Of a stretch of DNA of 11,233 nt, positions 1 through 6,937 are shown in pieces (positions within the stretch are counted from its first letter, which is position 1; each line of letters starts with the position of its first letter). Under the pieces are notes generated by a model, which was given only the letters and a program-made list of their open reading frames with translations, had not been told where the DNA came from and searched no databases. Both the position numbers and the translations under genes were made by a program. This stretch comes from Gemmatimonadales bacterium (GTDB lineage: Bacteria > Gemmatimonadota > Gemmatimonadetes > Gemmatimonadales > GWC2-71-9), in assembly GCA_013813145.1 (NCBI GenBank), contig JACCSE010000427.1:1-11233 (forward strand), given 5' to 3'.

Positions 1-673
1 CCAGCCCTTCGGGGCGCATCCGGAAGCGGTCGTCGACCGGGACATGGCGGACCTGCGCCTCGGCCAGCCCGGCGATGCGGAGCGCCTTCTCGACGCAATG
101 ATGGGCCTGGCTGGTCAGGTAAACGACGGCGGAGGCATAGTCGCGGCTCTTGAGGCCATGGGCGTCGCGCGCCGTAGCGATCGCCGCCAGGGTAGCGATG
201 CTGCCGCCGGAAGCGATGTGGCCGCCGGCGGACGCTGGGTAGCCCACCAGATCGGCCACCCAGCGGACCAGCATGTTCTCCATCCGGACCGGCCCCGGAC
301 CGGTAAAGAAGATCCCCGCGTACTTGTTGCTGACCGCGGCCAGATAGTCGCCCAGCGCGGAGTGGTAGATCCCGCCGCCCGGGATGTAGGCCAGGTGAGC
401 GCCCGAGGCGGTGGCGCCTCCGGGTCGGACCACGTCGTGCTCCAGCAGCTCGACCGCGGCGGCTAGCGGGATGCCCCGCTCCGAGATCGGCGATGCCAGC
501 AGGCCGAGTCCCTTGTCCTCGGTCTCCTCGTAGGCCTTGAGCGTTTCAATCTTCCGGAGAAATCGCTCGGCGGAGGCGAGGACCGCTCCGCGCAGGCGCT
601 TGCGGCGGGACGCTCCGGGCTCGAGCGGTCGGGCGGCCCGCTCGAGCCGGTCAAGCCGTTCGAGGAGATCCAA
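1..673 (-). CDS. PLP-dependent group II decarboxylase, N-terminal part (3' end beyond window)
   Basis: The visible 224 residues match the N-terminal half of pyridoxal-phosphate-dependent decarboxylases of the aromatic amino acid/glutamate decarboxylase superfamily. Seen: FTGPGPVRMENMLVRWVADL at about 123-142, GYP, the substrate/phosphate loop SGGS (155-158) and SQAHHCVEKAL (188-198), whose His is expected to stack on the PLP ring. The PLP lysine lies past the left edge, so activity and substrate cannot be judged. The frame has no ATG or GTG before this conserved core. I chose a TTG at 673; a CTG at 685 overlapping the previous gene's TGA is the alternative. Neither has a clear Shine-Dalgarno sequence, so translation may depend on coupling. 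It is the fourth gene of the leftward operon that begins at 1990. The family is near certain, but the exact start and the substrate are not. Confidence 0.85.
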   Translation of the reverse strand, partial: MDLLERLDRLERAARPLEPGASRRKRLRGAVLASAERFLRKIETLKAYEETEDKGLGLLASPISERGIPLAAAVELLEHDVVRPGGATASGAHLAYIPGGGIYHSALGDYLAAVSNKYAGIFFTGPGPVRMENMLVRWVADLVGYPASAGGHIASGGSIATLAAIATARDAHGLKSRDYASAVVYLTSQAHHCVEKALRIAGLAEAQVRHVPVDDRFRMRPEGL

Positions 674-681
674 ACCGGTGC

Positions 682-1146
682 TCAGCTCGCGACCGCGGCT
701 GGCTGATAGCCGCCGGGGATGATCCGGGCCGCGATGGACAGACGATTCCAGGCGTTGATGGCCGCGACGGCGAGCGTCAGATCGGACAATTCTCTCTCGT
801 TCAGATGAGGGCGGACTTCCCCATACACGGCATCGGGCGCGTGGCCATCGGCGATCAGGGTGACCGCCTCGGTCCACGCCAGGGCCGCCCGCTCGCGATC
901 GGTATAGTACGGGCATTCGCGCCACGCGTCCAACGAGTAGAGCCGCTGCTCCTCTTCCCCAAGCGCGCGCAGGTCTTTCCAGTGCAGGTCCAGGCAATAG
1001 GCGCACCCGTTGATCTGCGAGGCCCTGAGTCTGACCAAGTGGAGCAGCGACTCCTCCAATCCACAGCCCTGGAGGTACCGGTCGAGAGCATCCATGGCCT
1101 CGTAGAGGCCGGGTGCGGCTTTGGCGTAGTTGAGTCGCGCTTTCAT
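682..1146 (-). CDS. AhpD-like carboxymuconolactone decarboxylase (CMD) family protein
   Basis: A 154-residue all-helical protein of the CMD/AhpD superfamily, the fold of AhpD alkylhydroperoxidase and related peroxidase-like proteins. The redox motif is CAYCLDLH at 48-55: two cysteines spaced CxxC followed by His, the usual arrangement of the thiol-dependent branch. The second half carries LNERELSDLTLAVAAINAWN, typical of the small single-domain members that often sit in oxidative-stress or aromatic-catabolism operons. The ATG overlaps the upstream DoxX stop (ATGA), and AGGAGA lies four bases before it, so the start is secure. Its stop at 682-684 abuts the decarboxylase. Despite the family name, decarboxylation is unlikely; a thiol-peroxidase or reductase role is the better guess, with the electron donor unknown. 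Confidence 0.92.
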   Translation of the reverse strand: MKARLNYAKAAPGLYEAMDALDRYLQGCGLEESLLHLVRLRASQINGCAYCLDLHWKDLRALGEEEQRLYSLDAWRECPYYTDRERAALAWTEAVTLIADGHAPDAVYGEVRPHLNERELSDLTLAVAAINAWNRLSIAARIIPGGYQPAAVAS

Positions 1147-1565
1147 GAGTTCTCCTGTGGGCCGGATGAATCGAGCGCAAGCAGCAGTGCCGCGGCGGAA
1201 GCGGAGAAGACCGAGTAATCGAGCGGTGACTTGAGGCCGAAGGAAAGCCCCATCGCGGCGCCGAACACGAGGAGCACGAGCGCGCTGCCGAAGGCAGCCA
1301 TGCGCAATTGCAACCCGAGGATCAGCGCGACGCCAAGCACCAGCTCGGACACGGTGGCGGCCCAGGCCAGAAACGGGATGCTGGAGGCCGGCATGAAGGC
1401 GTTCACTTCGCCCGTGTACTCCATGAAGCGGGCGAAATCGCCGTAGCCTACGTTTTCACCCCAGAGTCCGAAGCGCGAAGCGATTCCCGACAGAAACGCC
1501 GCACCGAGCGCGGCACGGGCGTAGAGGAGGGCCCAGCGCTTCAGCCGGCCGTTCGCCGCGCTCAC
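1143..1565 (-). CDS. DoxX family membrane protein
   Basis: A 140-residue protein with four predicted membrane helices, at roughly 12-30, 65-85, 88-108 and 116-131. Seen: YARAALGAAFLSGIASRFGL, then FARFMEYTGEVNAFMP, then AATVSELVLGVALILGL. This is the standard DoxX/DUF417-like layout. In mycobacteria a DoxX protein forms a membrane complex with a superoxide dismutase and a sulfurtransferase; whether that applies here is inference. The start is a GTG at 1565 overlapping the cupin stop (GTGA), and the stop overlaps the next ATG (ATGA), so the gene is translationally coupled on both sides. The same frame stays open upstream to 1928, but that part is low-complexity and antiparallel in reading frame to the cupin gene, so the short form is correct. 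Confidence 0.88.
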   Translation of the reverse strand: MSAANGRLKRWALLYARAALGAAFLSGIASRFGLWGENVGYGDFARFMEYTGEVNAFMPASSIPFLAWAATVSELVLGVALILGLQLRMAAFGSALVLLVFGAAMGLSFGLKSPLDYSVFSASAAALLLALDSSGPQENS

Positions 1566-1990
1566 CGGACCGGCACGCTGAGCGGCGTGTCCCGATCGCA
1601 GGTGAAAATGGCGAGGAACCGCACCGGGTTCTCCTCGCTGGCGTTGGCCGAGACCAGATGGACGGCGCCGGCCGCCTCGTAAAAGGTCTCTCCGGCCCGG
1701 TACACGGCGGATGGTTCGCCTTCCACCTGAGTTCGGAGGTCTCCCTGAACCACGTAGCCGATCACCGGGCAGGGATGCCGGTGCGGCAAGGAGGATCCAC
1801 CGGGTGGATAGGTAACCTCCAGCAGGGTCGTTTCGAGCCGTTGGCCGTCCATGTGGGGCAGCGCCCGGGAGAACGCCGTCCGAACCTGCGCGCCACCCCC
1901 TCCCTCCCTCGAGGCAGCGGTACTGCACCCCACCGCGGCCGCGCAGACGATTGCCGCGGCGTATCCGGTCCGTCGTTGGCGTAGGGTCAT
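1562..1990 (-). CDS. Cupin-domain lipoprotein
   Basis: 142 residues. The N terminus is a lipoprotein signal: positively charged RQRR, a hydrophobic AAAIVCAAAV stretch and a lipobox ending at Cys22 (AVGC), so it is probably anchored in the cell envelope. A single cupin barrel follows. Motif 1 is LPHRHPCPVIGYVVQGDL (69-86) with His70 and His72, but the usual motif-1 glutamate is replaced by a hydrophobic residue. Motif 2 is ETFYEAAGAVHLVSAN (101-116) with His111. Three histidines could hold a metal. The ATG at 1990 is preceded by AAAGGAG (1998-2004, minus sense) at seven bases, an ideal ribosome site. It is the first gene of the leftward operon and faces the MocR regulator. Binding or sensing of a small molecule near the membrane is possible; no reaction can be assigned. 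Confidence 0.9.
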   Translation of the reverse strand: MTLRQRRTGYAAAIVCAAAVGCSTAASREGGGGAQVRTAFSRALPHMDGQRLETTLLEVTYPPGGSSLPHRHPCPVIGYVVQGDLRTQVEGEPSAVYRAGETFYEAAGAVHLVSANASEENPVRFLAIFTCDRDTPLSVPVR

Positions 1991-2022
1991 GATGCCGCTC
2001 CTTTGACCCCGAACTTACCGAT

Positions 2023-2073
2023 GAGTGGACCTACCCAGAAGATCCAATTATCATGATTTGACTATACCACTTT
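2023..2073. promoter_or_regulatory. Divergent control region with two inverted MocR/PdxR-like motifs
   Basis: The 85 bases between the cupin ATG (1990) and the chosen MocR ATG (2076) are more AT-rich than their surroundings. AGTGGACCTA lies at 2024-2033 on the plus strand, and AAAGTGGTATA at 2063-2073 on the minus strand, so the two AGTGG motifs point at each other. Between them is the 8-bp perfect palindrome ATCATGAT (2050-2057). The second motif also reads ATACCA (2064-2069) on the plus strand. From memory, PdxR sites resemble AAAGTGG followed by a short A/T step and CTA, and GabR uses ATACCA direct repeats. The motifs are seen; their role as operators of the adjacent MocR protein is inferred. 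A GATAAT hexamer at 2049-2054 on the minus strand could be the operon's -10 box, with no convincing -35. Confidence 0.4.
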
Positions 2074-2075
2074 CC

Positions 2076-3560
2076 ATGGCCCGACAGCTCTCGCGTTTCC
2101 CGCTCATGCTGCCACCCCGGAGGCCGGGGACGCCGGCCACCCAGTGGCTCTACGCCGCCCTGAGGGCCGCGATCCTCGAGCGCCGGCTTCGTCCCGGGGC
2201 GCGACTGCCGGCCACCCGGGAGTTGGCCGCCTATTACCGGCTGTCGCGAGGGACGATCGTCTCCGCGTTCGATCAGTTGAAAGCCGAGGGATACGTTGAA
2301 GCGAGCGTTGGGTCGGGCACTTACGTCGCCGGAGTGCTGCCCGACCGGCTGCTGGAAGTCGGCCGTAAGGCGGGGGCGCCGGTGCCGGCCGAGCGGAGCC
2401 GGTCCCGCAGGCTCTCGCACTACGGCCGACGGGTGCGTCCCTTCGAGAGCCTTCGCTTGGGGCCCATCCGGGCCTTTCGCGCCAACCTGCCGGCCCTGGA
2501 CCTGTTTCCCACCGCGCTGTGGGCGCAGGTTACCACCCGCCGCCTCCGGCAGGCCACCATGGATCTCCTGCTCACCTGCGGCCCGATGGGCTACCCCCCG
2601 CTCCAGGAGGCGGTGGCGGACTATCTGACGACCTCGCGCGGCGTGCGGTGCGTCGCGGGACAGGTCGCGATCGTGTCCGGGGTGCAGGAAGCGCTCGATC
2701 TGGTTGCCCGGCTGTTCCTCGATCCGGGAGATCGCGTGGCCATGGAGAATCCGGGATACCCCGGTGCCACGCTCGTCTTCCGGGCGTTCGGCGCGAATGT
2801 CACCCCGGTGCGGCTGGACGAGGAAGGGATCGTGCTCGGGGATTCGGCACTGCGCGGAGCGCGCCTGGTCTACGTGACGCCGGCGCACCAGTTCCCGCTC
2901 GGGGTGAGCATGAGCCTGGCTCGGCGCCTCGCGCTGCTGGAATGGGCCCGGTCCACCGGCGCCGTGATTTTCGAGGACGACTACGACAGCGAGTATCGCT
3001 ATGCCGGGCGACCGGTGCCGGCGCTCCAGGGGCTCGACCGGCACGGTCAGGTGCTCTTCGCCGGCAGCTTCAGCAAGGTGCTGTTCCCCTCGCTCCGGCT
3101 GGGCTACCTGGTGGTGCCGCTCGATCTGGTGGACCGCTTCGCGGCGGCGCGGTCGATCGTCAACCGGCATGCGCCGCTCCTCGACCAGGCAGTGCTCGCC
3201 GACTTCATCACCGGCGGTCACTTCGGGCGCCACATCCGGCGTATGCGGGCGATGTACGCGGAGCGGCTCTCGGTGCTCCTGGAATCAGCCAAACAGGACC
3301 TGGCCGGCCTGCTCGACATCTCGGGAGTCGAGGCCGGGATCCAGACGGTCGGGTGGTTACGGGGCGGCCTCGGCGGGGAGTCGGCGGCGAGCGTAGCGGC
3401 CAGGCGGGAGGTCGAGGTCACCCCGGTGAGCCGCTATGCCACCGGACGGGTGGCGCCCGATGGGCTGGTGCTGGGGTTCGCCGCGGTGGACCCGCCGGAG
3501 ATCAGGTGGGGGGTCCGCGAGCTTGCGGCGGCGCTCGAGCCGATTGCGGGGCGTAGCTGA
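2076..3560 (+). CDS. MocR/PdxR-type GntR regulator with aminotransferase-like domain
   Basis: A 494-residue regulator. Residues of about 20-90 form a GntR winged helix (LRAAILERRLRPGARLPATR, then LSRGTIVSAFDQLKAEGYVE, then GSGTYV). The rest is a fold-type I aminotransferase domain: GPMGYPPLQEAVADYL, ENPGYPGA, EDDYDSEYRY, and SFSK with the PLP lysine at residue 334. MocR proteins bind PLP at this lysine and respond to PLP or to amine-PLP adducts; they regulate rather than transaminate. I chose ATG 2076 because homologous sequence begins there and the upstream GTG (2025) would place the operator inside the gene. Neither start has a Shine-Dalgarno sequence, so a leaderless or weakly translated mRNA is possible. 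It is divergent from an operon that includes a PLP enzyme, which fits control of that operon. It is the only plus-strand gene in the window. Confidence 0.93.
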   Translation: MARQLSRFPLMLPPRRPGTPATQWLYAALRAAILERRLRPGARLPATRELAAYYRLSRGTIVSAFDQLKAEGYVEASVGSGTYVAGVLPDRLLEVGRKAGAPVPAERSRSRRLSHYGRRVRPFESLRLGPIRAFRANLPALDLFPTALWAQVTTRRLRQATMDLLLTCGPMGYPPLQEAVADYLTTSRGVRCVAGQVAIVSGVQEALDLVARLFLDPGDRVAMENPGYPGATLVFRAFGANVTPVRLDEEGIVLGDSALRGARLVYVTPAHQFPLGVSMSLARRLALLEWARSTGAVIFEDDYDSEYRYAGRPVPALQGLDRHGQVLFAGSFSKVLFPSLRLGYLVVPLDLVDRFAAARSIVNRHAPLLDQAVLADFITGGHFGRHIRRMRAMYAERLSVLLESAKQDLAGLLDISGVEAGIQTVGWLRGGLGGESAASVAARREVEVTPVSRYATGRVAPDGLVLGFAAVDPPEIRWGVRELAAALEPIAGRS

Positions 3561-3651
3561 CTTGGTGGTGGCGCCGGAACGGCTCCGCTGGCCTTGCAAC
3601 GACGAGGGATGCTCCTTGATCCTGGAGCGGCTCTAGGCGTGTTCGCCTGCC

Positions 3652-3677
3652 CGTGAAGCGGACAATGGCGCTTCGCG
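3652..3677. terminator. Small hairpin downstream of the MocR gene
   Basis: GAAGCG (3655-3660) and CGCTTC (3669-3674) pair around an eight-base loop. CG/CG ends and one G-U pair extend the stem to nine base pairs. No T run follows on either strand, so intrinsic termination is uncertain. It lies 92 bases after the MocR stop and before the larger inverted repeat, and may belong to the same intergenic element. Confidence 0.3.
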
Positions 3678-3693
3678 ACCAGGAGGTTCGTCA

Positions 3694-3762
3694 GCGAGCC
3701 AGGGGTGTGTCCGACCGGAGGACTGTGTGCTGGTCCGGAGGGCGGACACACCCCTGGTTCGC
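3694..3762. repeat. Long inverted repeat between convergent genes (REP-like / bidirectional terminator)
   Basis: The left arm (3694-3713) is GCGAGCCAGGGGTGTGTCCG and the right arm (3743-3762) is its reverse complement with one mismatch, which would be a G-U pair in RNA. An inner CCGGA/TCCGG pair (3715-3719 and 3734-3738) could extend the stem. The element sits between the converging MocR (ends 3560) and HTTM-like (ends 3803) genes. Sequence of the CCAGGGGTGTGTCC kind recurs between genes of several environmental high-GC phyla as far as I recall, which suggests a dispersed element rather than a unique terminator. The rest of 3561-3802 shows no credible gene. Confidence 0.7.
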
Positions 3763-3802
3763 CCCGAGCATCGGAGCCATTCCGAGCGACTCCGCGCGGC
3801 GC

Positions 3803-5341
3803 TCACCACCGACACGAGTTCGGTCCCTCCGGCTGGATGACGCGGAAGTCCATCAGCCGCATCTCCCAGTCGCGGCCGTGGGTCCGCCACACCGGATCGT
3901 TCACGATGTCTTTCGTCGAATGGATCCTCCCGCCGTACTCGAACGTCAGCGGAACGGTCGCCCCCGCGCCGGTCCAGGCGTGGATCAGCTTCCTGAACTC
4001 CACGACCGGCAGCCGGTTTCCTTCCAGCGGCTGGTACTGATAGCCGATCCTGGCACGCCGGTCGTCGATGCGGATGAACCGCACCGCGTCTTCCTGGTAG
4101 CCCCAGAGCTTCAGCGGGTTCCCCCCCAGAAGGAAGTGGTTGGAGAACGCTCCCTCGGTGCGGAGGTTGCTGAACATGGAAAAGTTGCCCGCGGTGCGGA
4201 GCCCGGCGTAGGAGGTGAAGCCGTGGAGTAACAACAGAACGGGAAAGAGAAACATCCACCGCGGCGTCAGCCGGCTCGCGATCGGAATGCCGGTCCAGTT
4301 CGGTCTCGGCGGTATCACGGCCGCGGACACCATGGGCCAGATGAAGATCAGCGCCGCGAAATTGAAAAGCATGCCGCCGATGAGCCGGCGGTCGAGCCCC
4401 GAGCTGATCCCGGCCAGGACACAGAGGGTGAAGTAGACGTGGGCGCGGTGCACCGAGCGGCCCACGGCCGGCAGTCGAAGCCGGGTGAGCAGGAGATCGC
4501 GATATGGCCGCGGAACGAAGGTAAACAGGAGAGCGAGAGCAAGCGCTCCGAAGTCCACGAAGCCGATGAGCGCCAACGTCGCGTGCATGGCCCACGAGAA
4601 GGCCAGTACCGGCAGTTGGAGCCGGGGGACGGCGAGCAGCGGCCCACCGATCAGCTCCCAGAAAATGACGATTACCGCCATGCCCAGGATCGCGCTCGTC
4701 ATTGCGGCGGGCGGAATCGCGGGCGCCAGCACGAAGACCAGAGCGGCCGCCAGCAAGGTCGCGCCCATCGCTCCAAGCCGTACCGCCGCCGGCAAGGGGC
4801 GCCGGGCCGACCCCGCCGACAGCAACGCGTACGCCAGCAGCAGGATTCCCGCGAGAAGGACGAACCGGGTCGGAACGCCGGCAACCCGGGAGTTCGCCAT
4901 GCGGGTCAGGCCGCCCATCACGTCGGCCACACAGGAAACGGCGGGATCGAAGAAGTCGGCGTTGAGCTTATGGAACCCGGCCAGGGCGTACACCAGGATC
5001 ATGCTGAGCTGCAACAGCGGTCGCAGTAACTCGAAGCCATCGTCGTCGGTCGGAAACTCGCGGCTCCGGACCAGCGAGAAGACGATTCCGACCATCAGCA
5101 GGCTGTTGCAGTAGATGGCGACGTTGACGTGGTTGGCCACGTCGGGAAACTGAACCAGGAGGAAATGCGCGGTGGTCGCGAGCAGGAAAACCAGAAAGCT
5201 GACGCGGGTGATCCCGATCCAGGCGAAGAGCGCGGCGAGCACCAGAGTGACCACGGTAAAGACCGGATACGTCCACTTCTCCGCCAGCTCCAGGAACATG
5301 GCGGTCATGTAGAGCAGGGCGAAGGTCGAGAAAGGCGTCAT
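3803..5341 (-). CDS. Polytopic membrane protein, HTTM/VKGC-like
   Basis: 512 residues with about ten hydrophobic segments up to residue 380, followed by a soluble C-terminal domain of about 130 residues. Points of recognition: YALAGFHKLNADFFDP (118-133), like the 'KLN' segment of HTTM (horizontally transferred transmembrane) proteins related to vitamin K-dependent gamma-carboxylase; and after the last helix NFSMFSNLRTEGAFSNHFLL (386-405). I recall the latter motif from uncharacterised bacterial membrane proteins with this layout. The C-terminal part has beta-rich stretches (RIGYQYQPLEG, VPLTFEYGGRIHS) and may be periplasmic. No catalytic assignment is possible from sequence. The ATG lies 13 bases after the stop of the FAD oxidoreductase, so the two are almost surely co-transcribed and probably act together. 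The gene is real; the HTTM relationship is a moderate call. Confidence 0.8.
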   Translation of the reverse strand: MTPFSTFALLYMTAMFLELAEKWTYPVFTVVTLVLAALFAWIGITRVSFLVFLLATTAHFLLVQFPDVANHVNVAIYCNSLLMVGIVFSLVRSREFPTDDDGFELLRPLLQLSMILVYALAGFHKLNADFFDPAVSCVADVMGGLTRMANSRVAGVPTRFVLLAGILLLAYALLSAGSARRPLPAAVRLGAMGATLLAAALVFVLAPAIPPAAMTSAILGMAVIVIFWELIGGPLLAVPRLQLPVLAFSWAMHATLALIGFVDFGALALALLFTFVPRPYRDLLLTRLRLPAVGRSVHRAHVYFTLCVLAGISSGLDRRLIGGMLFNFAALIFIWPMVSAAVIPPRPNWTGIPIASRLTPRWMFLFPVLLLLHGFTSYAGLRTAGNFSMFSNLRTEGAFSNHFLLGGNPLKLWGYQEDAVRFIRIDDRRARIGYQYQPLEGNRLPVVEFRKLIHAWTGAGATVPLTFEYGGRIHSTKDIVNDPVWRTHGRDWEMRLMDFRVIQPEGPNSCRW

Positions 5342-5354
5342 CCGGTTCTCGGAC

Positions 5355-6881
5355 TCAGGTCAGGGCCTCCAGCACGCGCCGGGCGGCGTTGTACCCGCAC
5401 ATTCCGTGCACGCCGGCGCCGGGATGGGCGTAGCTGGAGCAGAGGTACAGGCCCTCGACCGGCATCTGATAGCGGAAGTAGGGGAACAGCGGCCGAAACA
5501 GGAGCTGGCGATGCCACGCGTTGGAGCCGCCGCCGAGGTCGCCGCCGACCAGATTGGCGTTCATGGCCTGGAGCCGGTCAGGCGACACGACGCGACGCTC
5601 GAGGACCCGGGAACGGAAGCCGGGGGCGAGACCCTCGATGCGCGCGTCGATCCGGTCTCCGAACCGCTCCGCCTCCGCCGCCCACCCGCCGGGCACGACG
5701 GATGGGACCCTGGTATAGGCCCACAAGGTGTGGCAACCTGCCGGGGCGCGGCTGGGGTCCGCAACACTCTGCTGCCCGATCACGAGGTACGGGTGATCCG
5801 GCAGCTCCCCGTCGCGCACCTGCGCCGCGAACCGGGAGAGATCGTCGAGACTGTCGCCGGCGTGAACGACCGCGCTCCCGCCCGCGGCACCGACCGACCA
5901 GGGCACCGGCCCGTCGAGCGCCCAGTCCACCTTGAACGTCCCCCATCCGCGCGGATAGTGCCGCATGAAGTCGGTGACCCGGCGCGGCAGGTGCTCGGGC
6001 CCCACCAGATCGAGCAGGAGCGCGGCCACGTCGGTGTCAGCCAGGACGACCCGGGCCGGGATCTCCTCACCGTCCTCGAGCCGGACCGCGCGGGCGCGTC
6101 CCTCGCGCACCACCACGCGCGCGACCCGGGCACCCAGCCTGAGCCGGCCGCCTCGAGCGCGCAGGCAGCCGACCAGCGCATCGGCGAGCGACCGGGCACC
6201 GCCCTCGGGCACCGCGAAACCGCCGGTGGTGGCGGTCATGCCTAGGACGAAGCCGAGCGCGGCGCTGAACCGATCGTCGGGACCGACGTCCACGTGAAGC
6301 GCGAGACCGGGCAGCACGCGCCGGGCCGCGGTGCTGGAGAACCACCGCTCGGCCAGAGCCCGCCCGCGCGACAGGAACACCTCGGCCAGGCGACCGATAT
6401 GGAGCGGGCCCAGGCGGGCGGCGGGGCCGAGTGACGGAATGGTGCCGAGGAGCAGGTCGATCAGTCGCGGCTCGATCGAGCCGTACCAACTCGCCACCTC
6501 GCGCCAGCGCTGGCCGTCCTCCGCGCTGCCGAAGTGCCGGGCGGTGCGACCGTGGTCCCGGGTGATGCTGGCGTAGCCGCCGTCCGGGGCGGGATGGCAG
6601 CTCTCGACGCTGGCCCAGCGCCAGCGGAGGCCGTGCTCGGCGAGCGGCAGGTCTCGAAAGGCGGGGCTCAGTGTGCCCCAGGGAAAGAACGCCGCGCCGA
6701 CGTCGTGCACGAACCCTGGGCGAGTCGCTTCCTCGGAGCCCACCGCTCCACCGGCCCGCCCGGGGTGCGCCTCGAGGACCAGCACGTCGAGCCCGGCCCG
6801 CGCGAGCATGGTGGCGGCGACGAGGCCGTTGGGCCCCGAGCCGATGACCACCGCGTCAGGATCGCCCCGGCCTCCATCCAT
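5355..6881 (-). CDS. FAD-dependent oxidoreductase, PYROXD2/CrtI phytoene desaturase-like
   Basis: A 508-residue flavoprotein of the amine oxidase/phytoene desaturase superfamily. The N-terminal Rossmann motif DAVVIGSGPNGL has GSGPNG at 14-19. The acidic residue that binds the FAD ribose is in LVLEAHPGRAGGA (Glu37). The C-terminal FAD motif reads GLYLCSSYAHPGAGVHGMCG, followed by YNAARRVLE. Overall this is closest to PYROXD2/carotene isomerase-like proteins rather than true carotenoid desaturases; no carotenoid gene is nearby. The chosen ATG (6881) lies just before the Rossmann strand and behind GAGGCGGCGAGG. An open frame continues to 6941, but it would overlap the beta-barrel gene and adds nothing conserved. 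The substrate is unknown. The 13-base gap to the downstream membrane protein suggests a functional pair, for example oxidation of a lipid or membrane-bound compound. Confidence 0.93.
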   Translation of the reverse strand: MDGGRGDPDAVVIGSGPNGLVAATMLARAGLDVLVLEAHPGRAGGAVGSEEATRPGFVHDVGAAFFPWGTLSPAFRDLPLAEHGLRWRWASVESCHPAPDGGYASITRDHGRTARHFGSAEDGQRWREVASWYGSIEPRLIDLLLGTIPSLGPAARLGPLHIGRLAEVFLSRGRALAERWFSSTAARRVLPGLALHVDVGPDDRFSAALGFVLGMTATTGGFAVPEGGARSLADALVGCLRARGGRLRLGARVARVVVREGRARAVRLEDGEEIPARVVLADTDVAALLLDLVGPEHLPRRVTDFMRHYPRGWGTFKVDWALDGPVPWSVGAAGGSAVVHAGDSLDDLSRFAAQVRDGELPDHPYLVIGQQSVADPSRAPAGCHTLWAYTRVPSVVPGGWAAEAERFGDRIDARIEGLAPGFRSRVLERRVVSPDRLQAMNANLVGGDLGGGSNAWHRQLLFRPLFPYFRYQMPVEGLYLCSSYAHPGAGVHGMCGYNAARRVLEALT

Positions 6882-6895
6882 GGCACCTCGCCGCC

Positions 6896-6937
6896 TCAGT
6901 GCATCGTAACGCCCAGCGAGATGCCCACGACCGTCGT
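6896..6937 (-). other. In-frame remnant of the beta-barrel C-terminal strand
   Basis: Thirteen codons in the same frame after the TGA encode TTVVGISLGVTMH and then TGA. Alternating hydrophobic residues with a final His are what the BAM assembly signal of an outer-membrane barrel looks like. With this segment, the gene would end 14 bases before the FAD oxidoreductase ATG, a typical operon spacing. It suggests the original reading frame was 6896-7486. Confidence 0.5.

Noticed and set aside
1794..1808. Inverted repeat ATCCACC/GGTGGAT
   Set aside because: Lies inside the cupin coding sequence over conserved codons; short and best explained by codon content.
1566..1928. Upstream extension of the DoxX frame to 1928
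   Set aside because: This part overlaps the cupin gene in another frame and is Arg/Gly-rich without similarity; the GTG at 1565 overlaps the cupin stop and gives a normal DoxX length.
2031..3233. A 400-codon open frame on the minus strand opposite the MocR gene
   Set aside because: It is a low-complexity, Arg/Gly/Pro/His-rich antisense shadow of the well-supported MocR gene, as is common in GC-rich DNA.
3633..4595. A 320-codon minus-strand open frame running from the inverted repeat into the HTTM-like gene
   Set aside because: Wrong frame relative to the membrane protein, with a basic low-complexity composition and a C terminus that is translated repeat.
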